Below are positions 16,156-25,255 of a stretch of DNA of 64,000 bases, piece after piece. Positions within the stretch are counted from its first letter, which is position 1, and every line of letters begins with the position of its first letter. This stretch comes from Gallaecimonas mangrovi (GTDB lineage: Bacteria > Pseudomonadota > Gammaproteobacteria > Enterobacterales > Gallaecimonadaceae): contig NZ_CP031416.1 of NCBI RefSeq assembly GCF_003367375.1, forward strand, positions 503,501 to 567,500. Reading direction: 5' to 3'. Below the pieces are notes generated by a model that searched no databases, had not been told where the DNA came from, and saw only the letters and a list, made by a program, of their open reading frames with translations. The position numbers and the translations under genes are program-made.

Positions 16156-16446
16156 TCAGCCACCAATCAGCACCGTCGGGTTTCCCACTACAATAGCGCC
16201 GCCATGGTCAGTGCTGTCGCCCATTCGCGCCGCTTTCTTGCCATTGATGAGCACCGTTCCCGAGCCACTTTTTACTTTGTCGGGGGGGCCGACACATACC
16301 AAAGTGTCGCCAACACGAGCTGCTGGCAGAGAACCAATAAGAACATTACCCGAACCGGTTACGATGGGGCCGCCAACGTGCGGAACCGTACCAGTGGTTT
16401 TCGGGCAAACATGCATGTGTGTGATGGTTGCGGCTGGTTTTCCCAT
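16156..16446 (-). CDS. PAAR-domain protein, orphan
   Basis: A 96-residue PAAR protein, which forms the sharp tip on VgrG spikes of type VI secretion systems. It shows the repeating P-A-A-R-type blocks (GKPAATITHMHVCP, SLPAARVGDTLVC, GKKAARMGDSTDHGG) with His and Cys residues that hold zinc. There is no toxin extension. AAGGA lies 8 bases before the ATG at 16446, which is better than an upstream GTG. No vgrG, hcp or tss gene is in the window, so its partner system must be elsewhere. It sits directly behind tRNA-Gly(CCC). Confidence 0.88.
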   Translation of the reverse strand: MGKPAATITHMHVCPKTTGTVPHVGGPIVTGSGNVLIGSLPAARVGDTLVCVGPPDKVKSGSGTVLINGKKAARMGDSTDHGGAIVVGNPTVLIGG

Positions 16447-16654
16447 TTTCGATGTCCTTTTCTCGCGGGCTAAAAGCTGATTGTCCTCATCAGCGGATAA
16501 ATTTGTCACCTTTTGTTCGATTTGACTTGTTAAAGAGTCTGTTAGTCTCTTTTTAAAAGCGTATCTTAGGCAAAGCTTGGATGTGCGAAAAATGCACTAA
16601 CGGAATGAGTAAACATGGATATGCCTCATGCAGGCAGTAACGCGAGGTAAAACG

Positions 16655-17068
16655 ATGAAGATCGGTGAGCTGGCACAGGCAACAGGGGTAACGGTAGATA
16701 CCTTACGTTTTTGGGAGAAGCAGGGGCTGTTAGAAGCCAAACGTGGTGAAAATAGCTATCGCTATTACGATGACAGCTCCGTCAACACCCTGCATTTTAT
16801 TCTATCGATGAAGTCGCTGGGCTTTTCGCTTGAAGATATTCGTGAGTTATTGGATATCCGGGTCGACATCGACAGCCACACTTGCGGCGAAGTAAAAGCA
16901 GTGGTGGATGCCCATTTAGAGCAGGTTCAGACCCGTCTTGTTGAGTTACAGCGTATTCAAAGCGCCCTCTTTTCACTAAGCAATGCGTGTTGTGGCGGGC
17001 CAGAAGGGGCCACACATTGCAGTATTTTGGACGCATTAGACAGTCAGCTACCGGTGCCTTCCCGCTAA
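16655..17068 (+). CDS. zntR: ZntR-type MerR-family zinc-responsive regulator
   Basis: A 137-residue MerR protein. The helix-turn-helix (MKIGELAQATGVTVDTLRFWEKQGLL) is followed by a dimer helix. The ZntR metal ligands are all present: the Cys in SHTCGEVK, the CC pair in SNACCGG and the Cys in HCSILDAL. In E. coli, ZntR activates the zinc/cadmium exporter zntA when zinc is high. The ATG at 16655 has GAGGT 7 bases upstream. No zntA or target operator is near, so the regulon lies elsewhere. Confidence 0.88.
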   Translation: MKIGELAQATGVTVDTLRFWEKQGLLEAKRGENSYRYYDDSSVNTLHFILSMKSLGFSLEDIRELLDIRVDIDSHTCGEVKAVVDAHLEQVQTRLVELQRIQSALFSLSNACCGGPEGATHCSILDALDSQLPVPSR

Positions 17069-17431
17069 ATTGCTAAAGATTCTCTGGCGTTAGCGACTTT
17101 TCTGTAGTGCATGTGACTTATGTAGCGATAATGTGGGTTATCGCCTTGGCTCTGTAATTGTAGGGCGTTATTATCCGGGGTAAGGAAGCGGTACGTTGGC
17201 TGGCCAGTCTGCGTATGACGGACTTGTATTTATGCCATATTGGCGCAGGGTCTTGCTCAGGAACGGCATTTTATCAAACTTGAGTCGTTAAAATGCCTTT
17301 TGCATTTGCTGCGGCAAAGATTAGGGTCATGCGGTTAACCAATAAAGCAGGACGAGCCTGCCCTTTAATTGAAGTACCGGCTCATTGATGCGTATTGCCG
17401 CTATGGGAGACCCAAGGGAGTTGGAGCCTGA
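17069..17431. other. 363-bp gap with no recognised gene
   Basis: The gap lies between zntR and the HDOD gene. I see no open frame with coding character, no terminator and no clear promoter. A small AAATGC/GCATTT hairpin (17291-17307) is the only structure I noted. It probably holds the HDOD gene promoter and a long leader. Confidence 0.5.
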
Positions 17432-18256
17432 ATGTCAAAAAAATCCTTAGAACAGTTTTTCTCACGTCCCCAGAATTTGCCCCAGATCCCACAAGTGGTG
17501 AAGGATCTTATTGCCACTTTTAATGATCCCGACACCGACGTGCGTACTGTTGCTGGCAAGATTGGCAAAGATGCCGTGATCACCGCAAAAACCTTGCGTC
17601 TTGCCAACTCTGCCCGTTATGGGCGGTCTCGTCAGATAGCAACGGTGAACGAAGCCTCTGTCCGGTTAGGGCTGGATGTACTGCGGAACATGGTGTTGGC
17701 AGCCGGACTTGTGGATATGTACCCAACGGTGCCGCATTTTGATCTTAAAGGTTTCTGGCAACAGTCCTTTCATGTGGGTGAGTTGTGCCGGGTTTTGGCA
17801 TCAAAATCAGATTGCGACAGTGAGCTGAGCTTTACCTGCGGCATGCTGCACAACATTGGTGAGCTTATCATTCATGCGGCCGAACCAGATTTGGCTGCAG
17901 AACTTGATGAACGGGTGTCAGCCGGTGAAGCCAGGGCCTACGCCGAACATGCGGTGCTGGGTTTTACCTACGCTGAAGTGGGCGCTGAGCTGTCCAGCCG
18001 CTGGTTGTTCCCGGATGTGATTCAACTGGCCATTCGTAACCAACGGGTGCCGTTGCTGGCCGAGCCGTTCAGTCAGTATGCCGCGCTGGTGTATATGGCG
18101 GCCTATCTGGAACGTTTGGATGTTGCCGGTGAAGACACGCCGGTAGATTGGCCATTGCAGCTGGCGATTAAGCTCAATATCGATTGGAGCTTTGCTTTGG
18201 AAGCCAAGCAAAAGGTCAAAGCCGAAGGTTCTGCTTACTCAATGTTGCTTGATTAA
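17432..18256 (+). CDS. HDOD-domain protein
   Basis: A 274-residue cytosolic protein made almost wholly of an HDOD domain (about residues 15-210), the HD-related output fold with a degraded metal site. Conserved features include LPQIPQVV near the start, the D-x-x-L-x-A-K-L-like ITAKTLRLANSA stretch near 50-62, and MLHNIGELI near 138. HDOD proteins are linked to signalling, stress and motility in gammaproteobacteria, usually without known enzymatic activity. It is monocistronic and ends at a terminator. Confidence 0.88.
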   Translation: MSKKSLEQFFSRPQNLPQIPQVVKDLIATFNDPDTDVRTVAGKIGKDAVITAKTLRLANSARYGRSRQIATVNEASVRLGLDVLRNMVLAAGLVDMYPTVPHFDLKGFWQQSFHVGELCRVLASKSDCDSELSFTCGMLHNIGELIIHAAEPDLAAELDERVSAGEARAYAEHAVLGFTYAEVGAELSSRWLFPDVIQLAIRNQRVPLLAEPFSQYAALVYMAAYLERLDVAGEDTPVDWPLQLAIKLNIDWSFALEAKQKVKAEGSAYSMLLD

Positions 18257-18268
18257 GTGACATTGAAA

Positions 18269-18298
18269 GAAAAAGCCGCCCGCAGGCGGCTTTTTTTA
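18269..18298. terminator. Bidirectional intrinsic terminator
   Basis: A GCCGCC-CGCA-GGCGGC hairpin with A-run and T-run flanks between the HDOD gene and dsbD. Confidence 0.88.
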
Positions 18299-20053
18299 TG
18301 GCTGTAATTGGTCAAGCGTTTTTAAAAACTGGGCCGGTTTTTGAAAGCCGGTGACCCTTAGCGATTTTATCTCATTGCCATTTTTGTCAAAAAACAGCAG
18401 CGTAGGCAGACCCAGTATTTGAAAGTGATCAAGCATCGCCACCTGCTCGCTGGTGCTTTCGGTAACATCGGTTTGCAATAGCTGCATCTTGGCAAATCGC
18501 GCCTTAACCGCCGCGTCTGAGAAGGTGTATTTCTCAAACTCCTTACAGGCAACACACCAGTCGGCATAGAAATCGACCATTACCGGTTTGCCGGTGGCTG
18601 CGGCAGCGGCGATGGCGGTTTTCATTTCTGCCAAGTTTCTTACCTTCTTAAACTGGCCGGCAGCACTGCTTTTAGCAACTGCAGCGCTGCTGCTTTGGCT
18701 GGGGAATAAGGTTTGATAACCCAGCATGGCGCCACTAAAGAGCCCTAAGAAAATCACCAACGTACGCAGGCCTTTAAAGAAGCCGTTGCCGGTGCTGCTA
18801 TTGGCTTGTGCCAGAAAAGCAAAAGTGGCCAGCAGCCACAGGGCCCAAGCCAGCATGGCCCAGTTGTCAGGGACTAATCTTCCCAGCAGCAATACCGGTA
18901 CCGCCAACAAAATAAAGCCAAATAAATGCTTGATGGTCTCCATCCAGGCGCCCGCTTTTGGCAGCCATTTGCTGCCGGTGGAGCCAATGATCATCAAAGG
19001 CAGCCCCATCCCTAACGACAAGGCATAGAGTGCCAGCGCGCCCACTAATAAGTGGCCATTTTGTGCCACATAAAGTAGGGCGCCGGTGAGCGGCGCTGTG
19101 GTACATGGGCTGGCCACTAAGCCGGAGATCACCCCCATCAGCAGCACGCCAAGCACAGAACCGGCTTTTTGCTTGTTGGATAGGGCGTTGAGCTTTTCCT
19201 GAAAACGGGGGGGCAGTTGCAGGTTGATGCCGGTGAACATTACCACCGCCAGCGCGATAAACAGTATCGACAGGCCAATCAATACTGCCGGCTGCTGAAA
19301 GGCCGCTTGGGCTTGGGCGCCAAGACTGGCCACCACCAACCCCAGGGCGGTATAGGTAACGGCCATGCCTTGCACATAGATAAAAGACAGCCAGACTGCC
19401 CGGCCGGTGGTAAGGCTTTTACCGGCACCGGCAATCAAACTGGTCAAGATGGGGTACATCGGAAAAACACAGGGCGTGAAGGCGATTAAAATGCCGGCCC
19501 CAAAAAAGGCTAACAGCGTTAACGCCAAGTTTGAGCCAGCCAGCATACTGGCTAACTTATCTTGTTCGCTGACAAAACCTTTGCCGCCAGTGGTGTTGGC
19601 CTTTGGCGGGTCTATCGGCACGGTTTTTCGGGTTGGCGGATAACACAGGCCAGCTTCGGCGCAGCCTTGGTATCTAACCACCACACTGGCACCGGAGTTA
19701 ATGGCACTCAAGGGCACCTTAAATTGCACGCTGTGATGATAAACTTCTGATTTTCCGAAAAATTCGTCGTGGTGCTCCTGGCCCTTCGGAAAGGTGATTT
19801 TGCCAAGGGTTACGCCTTTGGCACTGACATCGAAGCGATGTTTATAAAGGTAATAGCCATCAGCAATTTGCCAGCTCACCAGCAGTTGGTTGTTTTGTTG
19901 CTGGAAGTTAAAAGAAAAGGCCTGGTCTTCGGGTAAAAACTGCGGCTTTTGTGCTTGGCCCAGGCTCTGTTGGCTGCTGGGTAATGGAATGCCTCCTGCC
20001 TGCGCAAGTAACGGCAAAGCTACCAATAGCAGTAGCCAGAAACGCTTAATCAT
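18296..20053 (-). CDS. dsbD: Thiol:disulfide interchange protein DsbD
   Basis: A 585-residue inner-membrane electron carrier that moves reducing power from cytosolic thioredoxin to DsbC, DsbG and CcmG. The signal peptide (residues 1-19) is followed by the periplasmic alpha domain with the pair in GCAEAGLCYPP (about residues 131-137), the eight-helix core with its conserved Cys (FTPCVFPM and VASPCTTAP), and the C-terminal thioredoxin-like gamma domain with WCVAC near residue 500. Length matches E. coli DsbD (565 aa). Its start overlaps the end of cutA by 8 bases, so the two are coupled as in many gammaproteobacteria. Confidence 0.96.
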   Translation of the reverse strand: MIKRFWLLLLVALPLLAQAGGIPLPSSQQSLGQAQKPQFLPEDQAFSFNFQQQNNQLLVSWQIADGYYLYKHRFDVSAKGVTLGKITFPKGQEHHDEFFGKSEVYHHSVQFKVPLSAINSGASVVVRYQGCAEAGLCYPPTRKTVPIDPPKANTTGGKGFVSEQDKLASMLAGSNLALTLLAFFGAGILIAFTPCVFPMYPILTSLIAGAGKSLTTGRAVWLSFIYVQGMAVTYTALGLVVASLGAQAQAAFQQPAVLIGLSILFIALAVVMFTGINLQLPPRFQEKLNALSNKQKAGSVLGVLLMGVISGLVASPCTTAPLTGALLYVAQNGHLLVGALALYALSLGMGLPLMIIGSTGSKWLPKAGAWMETIKHLFGFILLAVPVLLLGRLVPDNWAMLAWALWLLATFAFLAQANSSTGNGFFKGLRTLVIFLGLFSGAMLGYQTLFPSQSSSAAVAKSSAAGQFKKVRNLAEMKTAIAAAAATGKPVMVDFYADWCVACKEFEKYTFSDAAVKARFAKMQLLQTDVTESTSEQVAMLDHFQILGLPTLLFFDKNGNEIKSLRVTGFQKPAQFLKTLDQLQP

Positions 20054-20366
20054 GGGTCACCTCGGCCAACCAGTTTAAATAGTCTGCTGACCCTTTTTCC
20101 ACCGCCAGGGCAATGATTTCCGGCGTATCGTAAGGATGATGCTTTAAGATGGCGGCTTCCAGCGCGGCATAGCGCTCCGCGGTGGTCTTAATTACCAGCT
20201 GCAACTCGCTGTCTTCACAAAGTGCTCCTTGCCATAAGTAAAGTGAACGCACCGCTGGTATGACATTGATACACCCGGCCAAATGTTCGGTAAGCAGGTG
20301 CTTACTTAAGGTTGTGGCTGTGTCGTTATCGGGGCAGGTGCAAAGCACCACCAGCGCCTTTGGCAT
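20046..20366 (-). CDS. cutA: Divalent-cation tolerance protein CutA
   Basis: A 106-residue CutA1 protein, a trimeric ferredoxin-like fold linked to copper tolerance and cytochrome c maturation. It shows VVLCTCPD near the start, HLAGCINVIPAVRSLYLWQG at about residues 28-47 and the C-terminal HPYDTPEIIAL motif. It is upstream of and overlapping dsbD, the same pairing as in E. coli. It diverges from fxsA. Confidence 0.95.
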   Translation of the reverse strand: MPKALVVLCTCPDNDTATTLSKHLLTEHLAGCINVIPAVRSLYLWQGALCEDSELQLVIKTTAERYAALEAAILKHHPYDTPEIIALAVEKGSADYLNWLAEVTHD

Positions 20367-20443
20367 TCAGTTCTCCTTGTAGTTAGCCGCGTTACCTTAA
20401 CCTGTTGCCGTTGGCGGCAAAAGCCAACAATTATTGATAATGG

Positions 20444-20472
20444 CTTGAAAATGGACCAAGGCGTCCCCAATT
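20444..20472 (+). promoter_or_regulatory. sigma32-like promoter of fxsA
   Basis: CTTGAAA (20444-20450) and CCCCAATT (20465-20472) are spaced by 14 bp, close to the heat-shock consensus CTTGAAA - 13-15 - CCCCATnT. It lies 28 bases before the fxsA start. Confidence 0.65.
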
Positions 20473-20500
20473 TTCTTTCAAGCCCTTTTAAGGAGGCCTC

Positions 20501-20959
20501 ATGTTCGGCCGACTCTTTCTGCTTTTTCTGATAGTGCCTTTTATCGAGATCACCTTATTGATCAAGCTAGGCGGCATTATCGGTGTGGTACCCACCGTCG
20601 CTCTGATGATCATTACCGCCGTGGTGGGGGCCAAGTTGGTACGCCAGGCCGGTTTTGCCACCTGGACCCAAGCCCAGCAGCGCATGGCCAATGGCGAAAT
20701 GCCCGGCCAGCAAATTTGTGAAGGTTTGGTGTTATTGATTGCCGGCGTCTTGTTGATGACCCCGGGCCTACTGACTGATATCGCCGGTATCGTGCTGCTG
20801 CTGCCTAATGTGCGGCGAAAGTTGGCGGCGCAATTAGGCAAACGCATGGTGGTGCAAACCGTGGGTGGCGCCCAGGGCCCATTTAATGGTGGCGGCCAAG
20901 AGCCGCCACATTACCGCCAGAACCACACCATTGATGGTGAGTTTGAGCGTAAAGACTAA
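20501..20959 (+). CDS. fxsA: FxsA inner-membrane protein
   Basis: A 152-residue FxsA protein. Several membrane helices span residues 3-100 (FLLFLIVPFIEITLLIKLGG, the GxxxG-rich second helix, LVLLIAGVLLMTPGLLTDIAGIVLL), and a hydrophilic tail follows. FxsA overproduction relieves exclusion of phage T7 by the F plasmid in E. coli, and its normal role is unclear. AAGGAGG precedes the ATG. It lies just upstream of groES-groEL, as in many gammaproteobacteria, and has its own heat-shock-like promoter. Confidence 0.95.
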   Translation: MFGRLFLLFLIVPFIEITLLIKLGGIIGVVPTVALMIITAVVGAKLVRQAGFATWTQAQQRMANGEMPGQQICEGLVLLIAGVLLMTPGLLTDIAGIVLLLPNVRRKLAAQLGKRMVVQTVGGAQGPFNGGGQEPPHYRQNHTIDGEFERKD

Positions 20960-20976
20960 AAAATTTTCATCGCCCT

Positions 20977-21005
20977 CTTGGAAAGCCTGTAAAGGCGCCC
21001 CATAT
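20977..21005 (+). promoter_or_regulatory. sigma32 promoter of groES-groEL
   Basis: CTTGGAAA (20977-20984) and CCCCATAT (20998-21005) are spaced by 13 bp and agree closely with the sigma32 consensus. They lie about 78 bases before the groES start. Confidence 0.85.
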
Positions 21006-21082
21006 AGGGAGCAACAACGATTTGGGCCATGACGGCCCCTTTATATAAAACGTTCAGACTTAAACGTTTAGGAGACTTTCAG

Positions 21083-21376
21083 ATGAAACTGCGTCCGTTA
21101 CATGACCGCGTCATCGTCAAGCGCATTGAAGTTGAAGCCAAATCCGCTGGCGGTATCGTACTGACTGGCTCTGCTGCTGAAAAATCTACTCGCGGCGAAG
21201 TGCTGGCAGTAGGTCAGGGCCGAGTACTGGATAACGGGGAAGTAAAACCCCTGGATGTGAAAGTAGGCGACAAGGTTATTTTCAACGATGGCTACGGTGT
21301 TAAAGCCGAGAAGCTCGACGGCGAAGAAGTGCTGATCATGAGCGAAGCCGACATCCTGGCGATTGTCGAAGGTTAA
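21083..21376 (+). CDS. groES: Co-chaperonin GroES
   Basis: A 97-residue heptameric lid of the GroEL chamber. It starts [16 protein letters not shown] and has the mobile loop around residues 16-32 ([19 protein letters not shown]) that contacts GroEL. The ATG at 21083 with GGAG upstream was chosen over an upstream in-frame codon and gives the standard length. It is co-transcribed with groEL 37 bases downstream, from a sigma32 promoter. Confidence 0.99.
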   Translation: MKLRPLHDRVIVKRIEVEAKSAGGIVLTGSAAEKSTRGEVLAVGQGRVLDNGEVKPLDVKVGDKVIFNDGYGVKAEKLDGEEVLIMSEADILAIVEG

Positions 21377-21410
21377 TCAACCGGTTCAACCCGTTTTTTA
21401 GAGGATTTAG

Positions 21411-23057
<1,647 letters not shown>

Positions 23058-23070
23058 ATCACCCCCGTGC

Positions 23071-23105
23071 AAAAAACCCCGCTTCGGCGGGGTTTTTTAT
23101 TGTTT
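23071..23105 (+). terminator. groEL terminator (copy A of a 35-bp duplicated sequence)
   Basis: A CCCCGC-TTC-GGCGGGG hairpin with an A-run before it and six T after it. The 35 bases recur with one change at 24630-24664, on the other side of the next gene. Confidence 0.92.
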
Positions 23106-23256
23106 ATTAGTCGAGGCGCTAATCTGCTACAGGCTTATACCCCTTATATTTTTTGCTATAAAAAGCCTTTAAGGTCAAAAAAATGGCAAAAAATATAAAG
23201 GCAAATTAGTAAGTGTGTTAATTTTCACTGCCTTCTGTAGTTAAAGGAATGATGTA

Positions 23257-24627
23257 GTGAAAAGGGAAGTATTTCTGTTGGCTTTAACGCTTTTTCTTAG
23301 TGCTTGTGGTGGTGGTGGTGATTCGGCTACTTCTGGCTCAGCTGACACCGGTGCCTCAGGTGATTCATCCAGTGATACCGGTGACTCGGGGGATACAACT
23401 ACAACCGGTAAGCCACTTATTCTCGATACCCTTATTCAAGGTGCCTGCTATAACAGAACTGCTTTTAGCGGCGCGACTGTCGTTGCGCAAGACAGCACCG
23501 GCGCCGTGATAGAGCAGTATCAAACCGACAGTGATGGCCACCTTGATGTTACTGTTCCTGATGAAACAAGCAGCGTTTCGGTTGTTATGTCCACTGAGTC
23601 CGACGGAAACACCTCACTTAATATCAAAACCTATCTGGACTTTCCCGGTGGCGATCTAGGTAATTTTATTGTCTCTGAATATGACCCTGGTGCTGACTGC
23701 GGTTGTAGTAGTTATGGTTTTGATATTCAGAGCTTATTGACCAACGATGCAGGGGCTACCTTAAAGCTCGGCGCAACCGCTATTGCCTTGGTTTCAGGTC
23801 AAAGCAGTACTGTTACTGTGGAGCATTGTGCCGACGAAGGTGATGACTTTGATATGCAACTCATTGCTGCTGATGGTACTAGCGCCAAGGCGGCGGTCAT
23901 AGATATCAGTAAGGTAAATTCAGTCACAACCCTAACTGACAGTAGCTTTGACGCGACAGGTTTGGCAGTCGACATTGATAATAGCGATGAGAATGTGACT
24001 TACGAAGCTAAAGCATGGCTATCGGATGGTTGGCAATTGAGAAATAGTGGTGCCAACACCCCGCTCTTTATTTATCCGGATGCCGCCGATAATAGTGCCG
24101 TATTGGCTTATTACGATTGGAATGGCTCGCTCAATAATTATCAATACCAAGGTGAAGTTGGTTATAAGGATAATGTTGAGAATGACGATCCTACTGTTTC
24201 CTCGACTCTGCCTGGGACTGATAACCAAGCACTATTGGATACCGCCTCTGCATTTATCGATGCTTTAGATAACGGCCGTATTAATAATAGTAGTTACGAT
24301 TTGTCAGATGTTGATATGCGTATGAACAACATGAGTATCTTCATGGTAGGAATGGCTACCAATGTTTCTGTAAGTTGGGATATTGAAGGGCCCGTTTCAG
24401 GTACTATTCCTACGTTGCAGTTTCCGGATGATATAGAAAGTCAATTATCGACAGTGAACTATAAGGGCTATGAGTTTGAGTTGACATTATTTGGCTTTGA
24501 TGAATCTCTTAGCTGGGCCGACTATCTTAGCGAACGTATTGAGCAAACGCGGACACCGAGCCTTATTGCAACGGATAGCCGTTTTGCGCATTATCGATTT
24601 ATGGGGCTTTATGGAACTCCCCAGTAA
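23257..24627 (+). CDS. Large lipoprotein of unknown function
   Basis: A 456-residue predicted lipoprotein with GTG start and AAGGA 8 bases upstream. The leader ends L-S-A-C with Cys17 lipidated, followed by GGGG and a low-complexity Ser/Thr/Gly/Asp linker up to about residue 50. The rest is acidic and beta-rich, with four or more Cys in the first part (CYNRT, CGCSS, EHCADEG), which suggests extracytoplasmic disulfides. An early segment (VVAQDSTGAVIEQYQTDSDGHLDVTVPDE) resembles a carboxypeptidase-regulatory-like Ig fold. Base use is visibly more AT-rich than in its neighbours, and the gene is bracketed by two copies of one terminator. No known family is evident. Confidence 0.7.
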   Translation: MKREVFLLALTLFLSACGGGGDSATSGSADTGASGDSSSDTGDSGDTTTTGKPLILDTLIQGACYNRTAFSGATVVAQDSTGAVIEQYQTDSDGHLDVTVPDETSSVSVVMSTESDGNTSLNIKTYLDFPGGDLGNFIVSEYDPGADCGCSSYGFDIQSLLTNDAGATLKLGATAIALVSGQSSTVTVEHCADEGDDFDMQLIAADGTSAKAAVIDISKVNSVTTLTDSSFDATGLAVDIDNSDENVTYEAKAWLSDGWQLRNSGANTPLFIYPDAADNSAVLAYYDWNGSLNNYQYQGEVGYKDNVENDDPTVSSTLPGTDNQALLDTASAFIDALDNGRINNSSYDLSDVDMRMNNMSIFMVGMATNVSVSWDIEGPVSGTIPTLQFPDDIESQLSTVNYKGYEFELTLFGFDESLSWADYLSERIEQTRTPSLIATDSRFAHYRFMGLYGTPQ

Positions 24628-24629
24628 TA

Positions 24630-24664
24630 AAAAAACCCTGCTTCGGCGGGGTTTTTTATTGTTT
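24630..24664 (+). terminator. Terminator (copy B of the 35-bp duplicated sequence)
   Basis: This matches the groEL terminator at 23071-23105 in 34 of 35 bases (CCCTGC instead of CCCCGC). It ends the lipoprotein gene. Confidence 0.9.
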
Positions 24665-24892
24665 GCACCATTCTCATAACGCCTATTATGGGAACTGCTT
24701 TTTCCCTTTCTAAAGAGCCTTTTATCTGTGGTCAGGGGCGCGGACCGCTACAGATGTTGCTAGCCATGGCCGTTTGCAATTAACACCGGTCATTAAACCC
24801 TTAACCTGTCTTTAGATAGTCATTATTTGTGCATAAGCTGAGCGTAGATAAGGCTAAAAGCGTGGGGCAGCGTGGGGGAGAAGGTGCAACTG

Positions 24893-25192
24893 ATGTTGGT
24901 CGCAGAGTTTGAATCGGCTTTAGACAATGGTTTTAAACCGCCCTTAGAAATCGTCGCAACGGAGATGGTGATTTTTCTGGTGCGCGTGCGCATTGGCGAG
25001 CAACTGCTGTGGCTAAAGGAGAACGATGGCAGCCTGCTGCGTTTTACCTCCTCCCAGCAGGCGTGCCGCTGGCTGTGGGACCGCGGGGTGCGCGAAGCCA
25101 CCTTGGTCACGCAAGGCTATTGGGATGCCGAAGTCGGTGGTGGCTCTGATCCTGGCATTCGCCACCCTCTGCTTTTTAAAGAGCGGCCATAA
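24893..25192 (+). CDS. Small cytosolic protein, possibly DUF6482-like
   Basis: A 99-residue hypothetical protein. It reads as a small alpha/beta fold: a strand-rich start (EIVATEMVIFLVRVRIGEQLLWLKENDGSLLRF), a helix (SSQQACRWLWDRG) and a strand (EATLVTQGYWDAEVGG). This layout recalls DUF6482 proteins of gammaproteobacteria, but I am not sure. The ATG at 24893 has GAAGG 8 bases upstream. A GTG 21 bases earlier is possible. It lies alone ahead of dgt. Confidence 0.5.
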   Translation: MLVAEFESALDNGFKPPLEIVATEMVIFLVRVRIGEQLLWLKENDGSLLRFTSSQQACRWLWDRGVREATLVTQGYWDAEVGGGSDPGIRHPLLFKERP

Positions 25193-25255
25193 AACCGCCA
25201 TTTTCGCCAGCCTCTTGATAAGGTAGGGTGAGCTAAAAAGCCGCATTGGGGTTTT

